Shown: positions 23,171-33,480 of the stretch, one piece after another
Layout of the letters: each line of letters starts with the position of its first letter
How positions within the stretch are numbered: the stretch's first letter is position 1
Assembly (NCBI RefSeq): GCF_040706535.1
Contig: NZ_JAPDRJ010000003.1
Coordinates: forward strand, 62,001-126,000
Direction: 5' to 3'
Length of the DNA: 64,000 nt
DNA from: Lentisalinibacter orientalis
GTDB lineage: Bacteria; Pseudomonadota; Gammaproteobacteria; Steroidobacterales; Woeseiaceae
The notes under the pieces: model-generated
Told to the model about the DNA's origin: nothing
Seen by the model: only the letters and a program-made list of their open reading frames with translations
Database searches by the model: none
Translations under genes and position numbers: made by a program

Positions 23171-24371
23171 CCAGGCATTCCTACTCGCCGGGCTATTCCT
23201 GCTGATCGCAGCGGCCGGATGGCTGTTCGGCCGGTTCGGTGAAAGTAGCGGCGAACGGGAAGAGAACGGCGGCAATCTCAGCAGCGACTACCTGAAGGGT
23301 CTGAACTTCCTGCTGAACGAGCAGACGGATCAGGCGCTCGACCTGTTCCTGAAGGTCGTCCGGGTGGACGACGACACCCTGGAGACCCACTTCGCCCTCG
23401 GCAGCCTGTTCCGCCGGCGCGGCGAAGTGGACCGGGCGATCCGGATACATCAGAACATCATCGCCCGGCCGAATCTCTCCACCGAGCAGCGGGACGAGGC
23501 GATGAACGCGCTCGCCCGCGATTACCTGCGCGCCGGACTGCTGGACCGGGCCGAGAAGATGTTCGAGACGCTGGTGGACAAACCGGTCTATCGGGAGGAC
23601 GCGCTGCTCGCGCTCTGCGGCATCTACGAGCAGGAACACGAGTGGGAGAAGGCGATCGAGGCCGGCGAGCGGCTCGAGGACAGCCGCGGTTCCATGAGCC
23701 GGCGGGTGCCTCACTACTACTGCGAACTGGCCGAGCAGGCCATGGAGCGCGGGGAATGGCAGCGGGCCCGCAACCTGCTGCGCAAGGCGCGCAACCGGCG
23801 CAGGCCCACCGTGCGCGGTGCGCTCGACCGGGCCGGCATCGCGCGGGAGCAGGGGGACGCCCGCACGGCCCTGCGGCTCTATCGGCGCACCCTGGAGGAA
23901 CACCCGGACTTCCTGGTGGAGGTCCTGCCCCGCATGGCGGATCTCCTGGCGGCGACCGGCAGGGCCGGCGAACTGCAGCAGGAGATCGAGGCGCTGATCC
24001 GGCGCGACGCCGACTACCGCAACGCCATCGCCTACAGCGCCATCCTGCACGACCTGCGCGGGCCGGTCATCGACGATTGCGTGGAGCACTACATCCTCAC
24101 GGAGCCGACGCTGGCGGCCTTCGTGGCCGGCCAGGAGCTGGCCACCGCGGGCAGCGAGCCGCGGCGCGAGGCCCTCGCGCGCATCCGCGAAGGGCTCGCC
24201 CTGCTGGCGCGGCGCACTCCGCGCTACCGCTGCAAGGAATGCGGCTTCTCCAGCATGCAGCTGCTCTGGCAGTGTCCGAGCTGCAAGGCCTGGGAGACCC
24301 AGCGGCCGGCCGAGAAAGTCCGCTTCGACTCGCTGCTGCGCCAGGGCGAGATCTCGCACTTGTCGGCCTAA
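23157..24371 (+). CDS. lapB: Lipopolysaccharide assembly protein LapB
   Basis: 404 aa. N-terminal anchor AFLLAGLFLLIAAAGWLFGR, then about nine tetratricopeptide repeats (for example ALGSLFRRRGEVDRAIRIH), then a rubredoxin-like zinc ribbon with CKECGF and CPSCKAW near residues 357-375. LapB couples LPS export state to FtsH-mediated turnover of LpxC. Linked to lapA by a 14-bp overlap. Confidence 0.95.
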   Translation: MLPSNQAFLLAGLFLLIAAAGWLFGRFGESSGEREENGGNLSSDYLKGLNFLLNEQTDQALDLFLKVVRVDDDTLETHFALGSLFRRRGEVDRAIRIHQNIIARPNLSTEQRDEAMNALARDYLRAGLLDRAEKMFETLVDKPVYREDALLALCGIYEQEHEWEKAIEAGERLEDSRGSMSRRVPHYYCELAEQAMERGEWQRARNLLRKARNRRRPTVRGALDRAGIAREQGDARTALRLYRRTLEEHPDFLVEVLPRMADLLAATGRAGELQQEIEALIRRDADYRNAIAYSAILHDLRGPVIDDCVEHYILTEPTLAAFVAGQELATAGSEPRREALARIREGLALLARRTPRYRCKECGFSSMQLLWQCPSCKAWETQRPAEKVRFDSLLRQGEISHLSA

Positions 24372-24486
24372 TCTCCGTGCTTCGGCCAGATTGATCGCCG
24401 GCTCCGGCCGGCTCACCCCGGCATGATCCTCCGGTATGCGGGCGCAGAGTCGGCGCCCGCGGAACCGCAACCGGAGGAACAATGCA

Positions 24487-24774
24487 ATGACGAGGAAAAC
24501 CCCATGGATCACGGCGTTGCTCGCGGGCCTGCTGGCGCCGCTGGCCGCCGTCTCGGGCCCGGTCAACGTCAACACGGCGGACGCCGAGACCATCGCGGCC
24601 GAGCTGGACGGGATCGGCATCGCCCGCGCGCGCGCCATCGTGGCCTACCGGCAGGCGAACGGGCCGTTCCGCAGCGTCGACGACCTGCTGGCGGTGAAAG
24701 GCGTGGGAGAGCGCATCCTGGCGGCCAATCGGGACAATATCCGCCTGGCCGCCGCGGAGAAATCCGCCGAGTAG
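24487..24774 (+). CDS. ComEA-like helix-hairpin-helix protein, exported
   Basis: 95 aa. Signal peptide (residues 1-23, ALLAGLLAPLAAVSG) then one HhH module pair: VNVNTADAETIAAELDGIG and VDDLLAVKGVGERIL. Such short periplasmic ComEA-type proteins bind DNA, in competent species during uptake. The start is set by GGAGGA at 24473-24478; an in-frame ATG at 24436 would bury the signal peptide behind Arg-rich sequence. A hairpin follows. Confidence 0.85.
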   Translation: MTRKTPWITALLAGLLAPLAAVSGPVNVNTADAETIAAELDGIGIARARAIVAYRQANGPFRSVDDLLAVKGVGERILAANRDNIRLAAAEKSAE

Positions 24775-24791
24775 ACCGGGCCGGTCGCACC

Positions 24792-24821
24792 GCGGTCCCC
24801 GCCTGCGCCGGCGGGGACCGC
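24792..24821 (+). terminator. Hairpin after the ComEA-like gene
   Basis: A 12-bp perfect stem (24792-24803 with 24810-24821) and a 6-base loop start 18 bp after the stop codon. No U-tract follows, so termination efficiency is uncertain. Confidence 0.55.
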
Positions 24822-24881
24822 ATGGTCAACCACGGGTGCTCCCGCTAAACTGGTCGCGCCACCTGCAAGAGGAGCGCGACA

Positions 24882-25754
24882 TTGAGCAAACCGGTAAAGA
24901 CCGCCGTCTTCCCCGTCGCCGGCAGGGGAACCCGTTTCCTGCCGGCCACCAAGGCCAGCCCGAAGGAGATGCTGCCGGTGGTCGACAAGCCGCTGATCCA
25001 ATACGCGGTGGAAGAGGCGATCGCGGCGGGTGCGACCAAGCTGGTATTCGTCACCGGCAGCACGAAGCGGGCGATCGAGGATCACTTCGACGTCGACCCG
25101 GAACTGGAACGCGCCCTCGCCGGATCCGGCAAGGAACGCCTGCTCGATTCGGTGCGCAACACGCTGCCGGCAGGCGTGGACTGCGTGTTCATCCGCCAGG
25201 GCATCCCCCTCGGCCTGGGCCATGCCGTGCTCTGCGCGCGGCCTGCGGTGGGCAACGAGCCGTTCTTCGTCCACCTGGCCGACGACCTGATCGACGCCGA
25301 GGTGCCCTGCCTGAAGCAGATGGCGGCCGAGTACGCCGACCATGACGGCAGTGTCCTCGCCGTGCAGGAGGTCCCCCGGGACAAGACCTCCAGCTATGGC
25401 ATCGTGGCCGTGGAAGAGGATGCACCGGGGCGCCAGCGGATCCGCCAGATGGTGGAGAAACCCGCGCCCGAGGACGCGCCGTCGACGCTGGCGGTGGTGG
25501 GGCGCTACCTGCTGGACCCGGTGGTCTTCGACAAGCTGGAGAAGACGGAGCGTGGTGCCGGGGGCGAGATTCAGCTGACCGACGGGATCGCCGCCATGCT
25601 GGATACCCATCCCGTCTACGCCTACACCTTCGAGGGCACGCGCTACGACTGCGGCAGCAAGCTCGGTTACCTGCAGGCGACGGTGGAACTGGCCCTGAAG
25701 CACCCGACGCTGGGCGAGCCGTTCCGTGAGTATCTCCGGAGCCGGACGGAGTGA
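24882..25754 (+). CDS. galU: UTP-glucose-1-phosphate uridylyltransferase
   Basis: 290 aa, TTG start supported by AGGAG at 24870-24874. Nucleotidyl-binding signature FPVAGRGTRFLPATKASPKE, KPLIQYAVEEA and VHLADDLID are GalU hallmarks. It makes UDP-glucose for LPS, exopolysaccharide and glycolipid synthesis. TAAACT at 24846-24851 may be a -10 element. Its stop overlaps the next ATG (TGATG). Confidence 0.95.
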   Translation: MSKPVKTAVFPVAGRGTRFLPATKASPKEMLPVVDKPLIQYAVEEAIAAGATKLVFVTGSTKRAIEDHFDVDPELERALAGSGKERLLDSVRNTLPAGVDCVFIRQGIPLGLGHAVLCARPAVGNEPFFVHLADDLIDAEVPCLKQMAAEYADHDGSVLAVQEVPRDKTSSYGIVAVEEDAPGRQRIRQMVEKPAPEDAPSTLAVVGRYLLDPVVFDKLEKTERGAGGEIQLTDGIAAMLDTHPVYAYTFEGTRYDCGSKLGYLQATVELALKHPTLGEPFREYLRSRTE

Positions 25755-26272
25755 TGGTGCACCGGCGGGTAACCCTGACAGTCGGCCCTGCACTGGCGAG
25801 TACCGTGCTCTTGCTGTGCCCGGCAATTGCGCCGGCGCAGACCTGGTCCACCGCCGAACTAAGGCGCTGCGTGGCGCTGCAGGACGATGCGGAGCGGCTG
25901 GCCTGTTTCGACCGCCTCGCAGCGGAGAAGCTGTCCGAGGCCGCGGCCGGGGAGGACGGCTCCCGCCGCTATTCGACGGTCATGGAAGGGCGCGGCGAGC
26001 GGCCTGACGACTATCAAGCCCGCTTCCGGGACATCCGGGTCGTCGCCTTCGTCCACGAGCATCGCCGCGGGCGGGACTGGCGGCGCTACGTGAGTGACGA
26101 CGGCCGCTACTGGCGGCTGCGGGACGATCAGCCGGACGGCGAGCGGGAATTGCCCTTCGAGGCGGAGGTGATTCCGGACCCGGAGGCGGAAGGGGGCTAT
26201 CTGCTGCGGCCCGCAGGAGATGGCGAGCCGATACGAGTACTGCCAGAACGCGAGAACAGGGCAACAGAATAA
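25754..26272 (+). CDS. Exported hypothetical protein
   Basis: 172 aa. A signal peptide ends near PAIAPAQ. The mature N-terminus has RRCVALQDDAERLACFDRLA, a pattern seen in several unrelated envelope proteins of proteobacteria, where the two Cys are thought to form a disulfide. The rest is charged, with a strand-rich WRRYVSDDGRYWRLRDDQ section. No function can be assigned. ATG 25754 is chosen because of the TGATG overlap with galU; GTG 25751 is possible. Confidence 0.6.
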   Translation: MVHRRVTLTVGPALASTVLLLCPAIAPAQTWSTAELRRCVALQDDAERLACFDRLAAEKLSEAAAGEDGSRRYSTVMEGRGERPDDYQARFRDIRVVAFVHEHRRGRDWRRYVSDDGRYWRLRDDQPDGERELPFEAEVIPDPEAEGGYLLRPAGDGEPIRVLPERENRATE

Positions 26273-26475
26273 GAATAAAATCATAATATTAGATAGTAGT
26301 TCTCGATAGATTCTAGAAGATTTCCTGGCGCTCGATCGCCGTTCCGAGGAGCAATCCGACCTGCCTGACGGACCGGTCCCCATGGACCGCGAACTGCATC
26401 GCGCCGCCCCTGGGTGGCTGGCGCGTCCGACTGTAGCTGTATGATGAGACGCAGTCGCAGCAAGGGAGCAGTACC

Positions 26476-27351
26476 CTGGGAACCGCCGAAACCTCCCCAT
26501 CGAGTTTTCTGACCGAGACCCTGAGCGGGGTCTATCAAGCCGTGGCGGCCAACCTGCCATCGCTGGTCGCCGCATCGCTGGTGGTCATCGCTGGCTGGTT
26601 CCTGGCCCGACTGGCACGCCGGGGCGCCCGCCGCTCTGCCGAGTTCGCCAATCGGCTGCTCGAACGGGCGCTTCGTCGGGGCTCCGCGGCGGGGGTGCGC
26701 ATCTCGCTCGCCTTCACGACGGTCACCGGCGAGATCGCTTTCTGGCTCGTGTTGATTCTGGCGCTGGTGCTCGCGGCAGGCGTGGTCGGCATCGGTTCCA
26801 TCGGGCAGTGGCTGAATCAGCTCGTGGTCCATCTGCCGAGCGTGATCATCGGGGCCTCCATCCTGGTGGTCGGCTATTTTGCGAGCGTCTATCTGCGCGA
26901 GTTCGTCGCCTCGTCCGCCGAGGCGGCCGAGCTGCGTACTGCAGCACTGCTCGGCCGGCTGGCTCAGCTGGCCGTTCTCGCCATCGCGCTCATCATCGGA
27001 CTGGATCAGGCGGGGATAGAGGTGGCGATACTGCTGATCGCCTTCACCGTGATCCTGGGCGGTGCCGTGTTCGGAGTGGTGGTCTCTTTCGCGGCGGGTT
27101 CCGGTACATTCGTCTCCAATCTCATCGCCGCCCGCAACGCCCGTCACGTGCTGCTCCCCGGCATGCGTCTGCGGGTCGACGATGCCGAGGGCGAACTGCT
27201 CGAGATCTCCCGCACGCACATAGCTCTCGAGACGGATGAGGGGAGGGTGCTGCTGCCCGCCCACCGGCTGGACGCGGGCCGTGTGCTCATCCTGACCGCC
27301 GATCCGGAGCGCGGCGCGGACCGTGAAGAGGCGGGCCGGGAGGGTGACTAG
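26476..27351 (+). CDS. MscS/TM-helix-repeat membrane protein
   Basis: 291 aa if started at CTG 26476, which has AAGGGAG seven bases upstream; the first conventional in-frame start is GTG 26542 (269 aa), which lacks a ribosome binding site and would cut into the hydrophilic leader before the first helix. Four hydrophobic helices follow (LPSLVAASLVVIAGWFLARL; LVLILALVLAAGVVGIG; VIIGASILVVGYFASVYL; LAVLAIALIIGL and the next), with the TM-helix repeat pattern of MscS-like proteins, and a short beta-domain at the C-terminus (LLPGMRLRVDDAEGELLEI). Probably a small mechanosensitive-type channel or regulator. Confidence 0.7.
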   Translation: MGTAETSPSSFLTETLSGVYQAVAANLPSLVAASLVVIAGWFLARLARRGARRSAEFANRLLERALRRGSAAGVRISLAFTTVTGEIAFWLVLILALVLAAGVVGIGSIGQWLNQLVVHLPSVIIGASILVVGYFASVYLREFVASSAEAAELRTAALLGRLAQLAVLAIALIIGLDQAGIEVAILLIAFTVILGGAVFGVVVSFAAGSGTFVSNLIAARNARHVLLPGMRLRVDDAEGELLEISRTHIALETDEGRVLLPAHRLDAGRVLILTADPERGADREEAGREGD

Positions 27352-27355
27352 GGGT

Positions 27356-28210
27356 ATGGCCAGGAAGAAGGCGAAGACGCCGCGCTCTCTGATCCTGTCT
27401 TTCATCGACCGCCAGCCCGACACGGCGGCGCGCGCGCTGACGGCGATGGAGCCGGCGAAGGCGCGGGCCCTGCTGGCGGATATTCCGGCACGTTTCGCGA
27501 GCCGGGTGATTTCGCGTATGGGTCCCTCGGTCGCCTGCGAGCGGCTCGCGGGCATGCCCGCAGATACCGCAGCCGCCGTGCTGCGGGGCCTGGCCTACCA
27601 GAACGCAGCGGCACTTCTGCGCCTGATGCCCGCCGATTTCAGGGAGACGGTCCTCGCGGAACTGCCGAGAGCGGTGCGCCGCGATCTGCGAGCCACCCTC
27701 GATTTTCCGGCCGATACCGTGGGTGCACACATGACGCCCGCGATACTGACCCAGGCTGCGGATCAGACGGTGGCAGATGCCCGCGAGCTGGTGCGTCAGG
27801 CCACGCGGGCGGAAACCGGCTGCGTGATCGTGGTCGACGACCAGCGGCGCCTGTCCGGCCTCGTCGATCCGGTTCTGCTCCTGCGCTACAGCGGGCGCAC
27901 GCCGCTCGGCGAGATCACTGACCGCAGCGTTGCGCCGCTGTCCGCACGGGCGCGTGTCGCGGCCATCCGGCCGCTGGAGGCCTGGGACCGCTATCTCAGC
28001 CTGCCGGTCGTGAGTCGGCAGGAACACGTCATCGGCACGATCTCGCGCAGCGCGCTGCGCGAAGCGCTGGCGGTCGAGTCCACTGCTGCCGGCCGTGCTG
28101 ACGATGCCTTGCCGGTCGCGCTGGCCGATGCGTTCGTGGGTTTCGTCGGCGGTCTCCTGCAATTCGCCGATGGCCGGTCTGCCGGCCCCGACACGGGGAG
28201 AAGGACGTGA
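27356..28210 (+). CDS. Soluble MgtE-like protein (N domain plus CBS, no membrane domain)
   Basis: 284 aa. Residues 15-125 form the MgtE N superhelical domain (ALTAMEPAKARALLADIP and following helical repeats). Residues 128-250 carry a CBS-pair-like region (VGAHMTPAIL, GCVIVVDDQRRLSGLVDPVLLL). No transmembrane segment follows; the C-terminus is a single short Val/Gly-rich stretch. It overlaps mgtE by 4 bp. ATG 27356 is preferred over GTG 27323, which lies inside the previous gene. Confidence 0.72.
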   Translation: MARKKAKTPRSLILSFIDRQPDTAARALTAMEPAKARALLADIPARFASRVISRMGPSVACERLAGMPADTAAAVLRGLAYQNAAALLRLMPADFRETVLAELPRAVRRDLRATLDFPADTVGAHMTPAILTQAADQTVADARELVRQATRAETGCVIVVDDQRRLSGLVDPVLLLRYSGRTPLGEITDRSVAPLSARARVAAIRPLEAWDRYLSLPVVSRQEHVIGTISRSALREALAVESTAAGRADDALPVALADAFVGFVGGLLQFADGRSAGPDTGRRT

Positions 28211-29517
28211 CCAGCAACGATCTTGCGATTGCAGAGGACCTGATGACGCGGCGCTATCTGCGCGAATTTCCGGTAGAGGCGGCGCGCCGCATCGAGGAAC
28301 TGGAGCCGGCGGAAGTACTGGACGCCGTCTCACGCCAGTCGGCGGCCACCCTCGCGCCGGTATTCGCATTCCTGATGCCTGATAGCGCGGCCCGGCTGCT
28401 GACGGCACTGCCGGAGGGTCTCGGCGATCGCATTCTGGAAGAGCTGCAACCGGCACAGACTCTTCGGATCATGGCCTCCCTGCCGCAGGACGAGCGGGCC
28501 GGACGTCAGGCGCGCCTCGAGCCCGCCGTGCGCGACGAACTGGAGCGTCTGGGTTCCTATCCGCCGGATACCGCGGGCCGGGTGATGAACCCGGGCGTCG
28601 GCGCATACCGGCGGGATCTGACGGTCGGCCAGTTGCTGCGCGCGCTCGGTGAGTCCGGCATGCTGACGGCCCGGTCGCTGTTCCTGGTGGACGGCGCCGG
28701 TCGCCTGACCGGGAGGGCGCCGCTGAAAGACGTCGCCCTGTCGAGCCGGGATCTGCCGCTGTCGGCGCTCGAGCTCCCGGTCAGTATGACCGTGCATCCG
28801 ATGGATTCCATGGAGACCGTGACGCACGCGTTCGAGGGCTATCGCATCCTCGATCTGCCGGTGGTGGACGGCGAGGGCGTATTCCTCGGTGCGGTGACGC
28901 ACGACGATCTCGCCCGGGCGGTCCAGGAGGACGCGTCTATCGACATCCAGACCATGGTCGGTGCCGGTCGTGCGGAGAAGGCGCTGTCCACCCCCATGTT
29001 CACCGTTCGGCGGCGCATGCCCTGGCTGCAGATCAACCTGCTGACCGCGTTCCTGGCGGCCGCCGTGGTCGGACTGTTCGAGGCCACCATCGCCCAGGTT
29101 ACGGCGCTGGCGGTCCTGTTGCCGGTGGTCGCGGGACAGTCCGGTAACGCAGGCGCCCAGGCTCTCGCCGTGACCATGCGCGGCCTGGCGCTGCGGGAGA
29201 TCAGCGTGCGCCAGTGGCTGCGGGTGGTCCGCAAGGAGGTCATCGTCGGCCTGGTGAACGGCATCGGTATCGCGGTCACCTGCGGGCTCGGCGTGTGGTT
29301 CTGGAGCCAGTCGGCCGGGCTCGTGGCTGTCATCTTCTCCTCGATGATCCTGGCGATGGTGGCCGCCGGCTTCGCGGGCGCGCTGATCCCGATTCTCCTG
29401 ACCCGGCTCGGTCAGGACCCGGCCACCTCGTCCTCGATTGTTCTCACCACCGTCACCGATATCGCGGGCTTCTTCTCTTTCCTCGGTATCGCGACGCTGA
29501 TGATGCAATTTCTCTGA
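28207..29517 (+). CDS. mgtE: Magnesium transporter MgtE
   Basis: 436 aa, GTG start overlapping the preceding stop. MgtE N domain (residues 5-120), CBS pair (RVMNPGVGAYRRDLTV; ILDLPVVDGEGVFLGAVTHDDL) and a C-terminal membrane domain with five helices, including PWLQINLLTAFLAAAVVGLF and the pore-lining LLPVVAGQSGNAGAQALAVTMRGL (residues about 305-328). CBS domains sense cytosolic Mg2+ and gate the channel. Ends before a bidirectional terminator. Confidence 0.93.
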   Translation: MTSNDLAIAEDLMTRRYLREFPVEAARRIEELEPAEVLDAVSRQSAATLAPVFAFLMPDSAARLLTALPEGLGDRILEELQPAQTLRIMASLPQDERAGRQARLEPAVRDELERLGSYPPDTAGRVMNPGVGAYRRDLTVGQLLRALGESGMLTARSLFLVDGAGRLTGRAPLKDVALSSRDLPLSALELPVSMTVHPMDSMETVTHAFEGYRILDLPVVDGEGVFLGAVTHDDLARAVQEDASIDIQTMVGAGRAEKALSTPMFTVRRRMPWLQINLLTAFLAAAVVGLFEATIAQVTALAVLLPVVAGQSGNAGAQALAVTMRGLALREISVRQWLRVVRKEVIVGLVNGIGIAVTCGLGVWFWSQSAGLVAVIFSSMILAMVAAGFAGALIPILLTRLGQDPATSSSIVLTTVTDIAGFFSFLGIATLMMQFL

Positions 29518-29542
29518 CAGGGGATACGCGTGCGCCCACGAA

Positions 29543-29566
29543 AAAGCCCGCACGGTGGCGGGCTTT
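29543..29566. terminator. Bidirectional terminator between mgtE and tRNA-Asn
   Basis: Nine-base-pair stem AAAGCCCGC/GCGGGCTTT (29543-29551 and 29558-29566) with a 6-base loop; A-run on the left, T-run on the right. It serves mgtE on the plus strand and the tRNA-Asn transcript on the minus strand. Confidence 0.85.
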
Positions 29567-29603
29567 CGAGGAAATCTCCGGTCTTACCAGGGATTCCGGA
29601 ATC

Positions 29604-29679
29604 TGGCTCCCCGGGCCGGACTCGAACCAGCGACCAATTGATTAACAGTCAACCGCTCTACCAACTGAGCTACCGGGGA
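29604..29679 (-). tRNA. tRNA-Asn (GTT)
   Basis: 76 bases including an encoded CCA. Acceptor TCCCCGG/CCGGGGA, D-loop AGTTGGTA, anticodon loop CTGTTAA giving GTT, and T-loop TTCGAGT all fold as a cloverleaf and match bacterial tRNA-Asn. Confidence 0.97.
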
Positions 29680-29716
29680 ATGGCAGGACGCTGCAGCGTG
29701 CCGCAGCAGGCGCAGA

Positions 29717-29745
29717 ATTCTGGGGGAGGCGGCAATCCAAGTCAA
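29717..29745 (-). promoter_or_regulatory. Candidate tRNA-Asn promoter
   Basis: Read on the minus strand: TTGACT (29745-29740), a 17-bp spacer, then CAGAAT (29722-29717). The -35 box overlaps the end of the aminotransferase gene. Confidence 0.5.
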
Positions 29746-30941
29746 GTGACCGCGTCGCGGCGGCCGAGGGCCGATTCCAGCCGGCCGAGCGCATCCCGCA
29801 ACGTCTCCAGGCCGCAGGCATACGACAGCCTGAAGTGTCCGGGCGTGCCGAACGCCGACCCGGGCACCAGGGCGACGCCGGCCTCGTTCAGCAGCATCTG
29901 GCAGAGGTCGGTGTCGTCGGCCAGACCCAGGCGTGCGATGGCCTCCCGGGCGTCGGCGAAGGCGTAGAACGTGCCCTCGCCGGGCCGGCAGGCGACGCCG
30001 TCGATGCCGTTCAGGGCGTCGACCACGAAGTCGTGCCGTTGCCGGAATGCCCGGTTCATTTCGGCAACGCAGGACTGATCGCCGGTCAGGGCGGCCAGCG
30101 CCGCATACTGGGAGACCGTGCAGGCGTTCGACGTGCTCTGGCTCTGGATCTTCTTCATCGCGCCGACCAGGGTTGCCGGCCCGGCCGCGTAGCCGATCCG
30201 CCATCCGGTCATGGCGTAGCACTTGGAGACCCCGTTGATGGTCACGGTGCGCTCGAACAGCGCCGGGCAGGCCCCGGCGAGCGAGGTGAAGGGCTCGTCC
30301 GCCCACCAGATGTGCTCGTAGATCTCGTCCGTGGCCACGACGATGTCCGGGTGGCCGGCGAGCACCTCGCCCAGCGCGGCCAGCTCCTCGCGGCGGTAGC
30401 CGGCGCCGCTGGGGTTGCCCGGGCTGTTCAGGATCACGAGGCGGGTGCGGGGCGTGATGGCGGCCTCCAGTTGCTCCGGCCGCATGCGGAAGCCGCTCTC
30501 GAGGCCGGTCTCCACGATGACCGGCTCGCCGGCCGCGAGACGCACCATGTCCGGATAGGAGACCCAGTAAGGCGCCTGGATGACGGCCTCGTCGCCCGGG
30601 TTCAGCACCGCCTGACAGACGTTGTAGCAGATCTGTTTGGCGCCGCCGGAGACGATGACGCGATCCGCGGCGTACTCCAGTCCGTTGTCGCGGCGGAACT
30701 TCTCCGCCACCGCTTCGCGCAGTTCCGCGATGCCGTCCACCGCGGTGTAGCGGGTACGGCCGGCGCGGATCGCCTCGATGGCGGCCTCGCGGATGTGCTC
30801 CGGCGTGTCGAAATCGGGCTCGCCGGCGCCGAGGCCGATGACGTCCCTGCCGGCGGCGCGAAGCTCGGCGGCGAGGGCGGTGACGGCCATGGTGGGCGAG
30901 GGACGCACGCGGCTCAGCCGGCTCGAAACTGTTAGACTCAA
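29742..30941 (-). CDS. aspC: Pyridoxal phosphate-dependent aspartate aminotransferase (class I)
   Basis: 399 aa with TTG at 30941 supported by GGAGG seven bases upstream. N-terminus SRLSRVRPSPTMAVTA, LGAGEPDFDTP, SPGNPSGAGY and the PLP-lysine segment GVSKCYAMTGWRIGY are typical of the thermostable-type aspartate aminotransferase branch; prephenate transamination is possible in this branch. Divergent from uvrB, an arrangement also found in Pseudomonas. A longer frame to 31088 has no family sequence. Confidence 0.9.
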   Translation of the reverse strand: MSLTVSSRLSRVRPSPTMAVTALAAELRAAGRDVIGLGAGEPDFDTPEHIREAAIEAIRAGRTRYTAVDGIAELREAVAEKFRRDNGLEYAADRVIVSGGAKQICYNVCQAVLNPGDEAVIQAPYWVSYPDMVRLAAGEPVIVETGLESGFRMRPEQLEAAITPRTRLVILNSPGNPSGAGYRREELAALGEVLAGHPDIVVATDEIYEHIWWADEPFTSLAGACPALFERTVTINGVSKCYAMTGWRIGYAAGPATLVGAMKKIQSQSTSNACTVSQYAALAALTGDQSCVAEMNRAFRQRHDFVVDALNGIDGVACRPGEGTFYAFADAREAIARLGLADDTDLCQMLLNEAGVALVPGSAFGTPGHFRLSYACGLETLRDALGRLESALGRRDAVT

Positions 30942-31068
30942 GTGCTTGCCTCCGGGCGGGATTCTCCGCCGAATGGTACTGGAACACTGTCGGGCCCCCA
31001 ACCGGGACGGCGCCCATGGTAGCCGCTGGCGGCGTTGCCGACCCGGCCCCACATGCATAACTCGAGCG

Positions 31069-33093
<2,025 letters not shown>

Positions 33094-33098
33094 GCCGC

Positions 33099-33128
33099 TT
33101 GCCTGCATTGGTGACAATCCGGTATCTT
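33099..33128 (+). promoter_or_regulatory. Candidate tRNA-Val promoter
   Basis: TTGCCT (33099-33104), 18-bp spacer, TATCTT (33123-33128), followed by a G+C-rich discriminator, as expected for a stable-RNA promoter. Confidence 0.5.
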
Positions 33129-33152
33129 TGCGCACCCCTGCGAGGGGGAGGC

Positions 33153-33227
33153 GGGCGATTAGCTCAGGGGTAGAGCGCCACGTTGACATCGTGGAGGTCG
33201 GTGGTTCGATCCCACCATCGCCCACCA
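33153..33227 (+). tRNA. tRNA-Val (GAC)
   Basis: 75 bases including CCA. Acceptor GGGCGAT/ATCGCCC, anticodon stem CCACG/CGTGG with loop TTGACAT giving GAC, T-loop TTCGATC. All stems pair. Confidence 0.97.
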
Positions 33228-33300
33228 GTTGCATCCCGGCGGGTGCCTCCGGAGTAGGCCAACAGACTGTTGCGGCGAGTAAAATTGCGCCGCTGCGGGC

Positions 33301-33329
33301 TTGTCTCCGGGCGGGGCCGGCGATAAAAT
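33301..33329 (+). promoter_or_regulatory. Candidate promoter of the infC operon
   Basis: TTGTCT (33301-33306), a 17-bp spacer, and TAAAAT (33324-33329). Transcription from about 33336 would give a leader of about 145 bases. Confidence 0.6.
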
Positions 33330-33350
33330 TCCGGAATCTGCGAACGGTAT

Positions 33351-33392
33351 ACGGGCGTCAGCGAGAACGCCCGTGTCCGTGTTCGACACGGG
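33351..33392 (+). promoter_or_regulatory. infC leader with two mutually exclusive hairpins
   Basis: Stem A pairs ACGGGCGT (33351-33358) with ACGCCCGT (33367-33374). Stem B pairs CCCGTGT (33370-33376) with ACACGGG (33386-33392). They share bases 33370-33374, so only one can form at a time. No U-tract follows. Confidence 0.45.
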
Positions 33393-33467
33393 CCGTGGGC
33401 ACGCGCTTACCCGGGTCGGCCTCGACGGGCCGGCGGAACGGGTCGCGAGCCGCGGCCGTTGTTTATT

Positions 33468-33473
33468 GGAGGA
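33468..33473 (+). promoter_or_regulatory. Strong ribosome binding site preceding the ATC start of infC
   Basis: GGAGGA lies seven bases upstream of ATC 33481. No ATG, GTG or TTG occurs at a suitable distance, and IF-3 homology begins exactly here. Confidence 0.8.
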
Positions 33474-33480
33474 ACTTCGT

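Noticed and set aside
30942..31068. LexA (SOS) box upstream of uvrB
   Set aside because: No CTGT-N8-ACAG or close variant was found; the nearest CTGTTAGACT lacks the second half.
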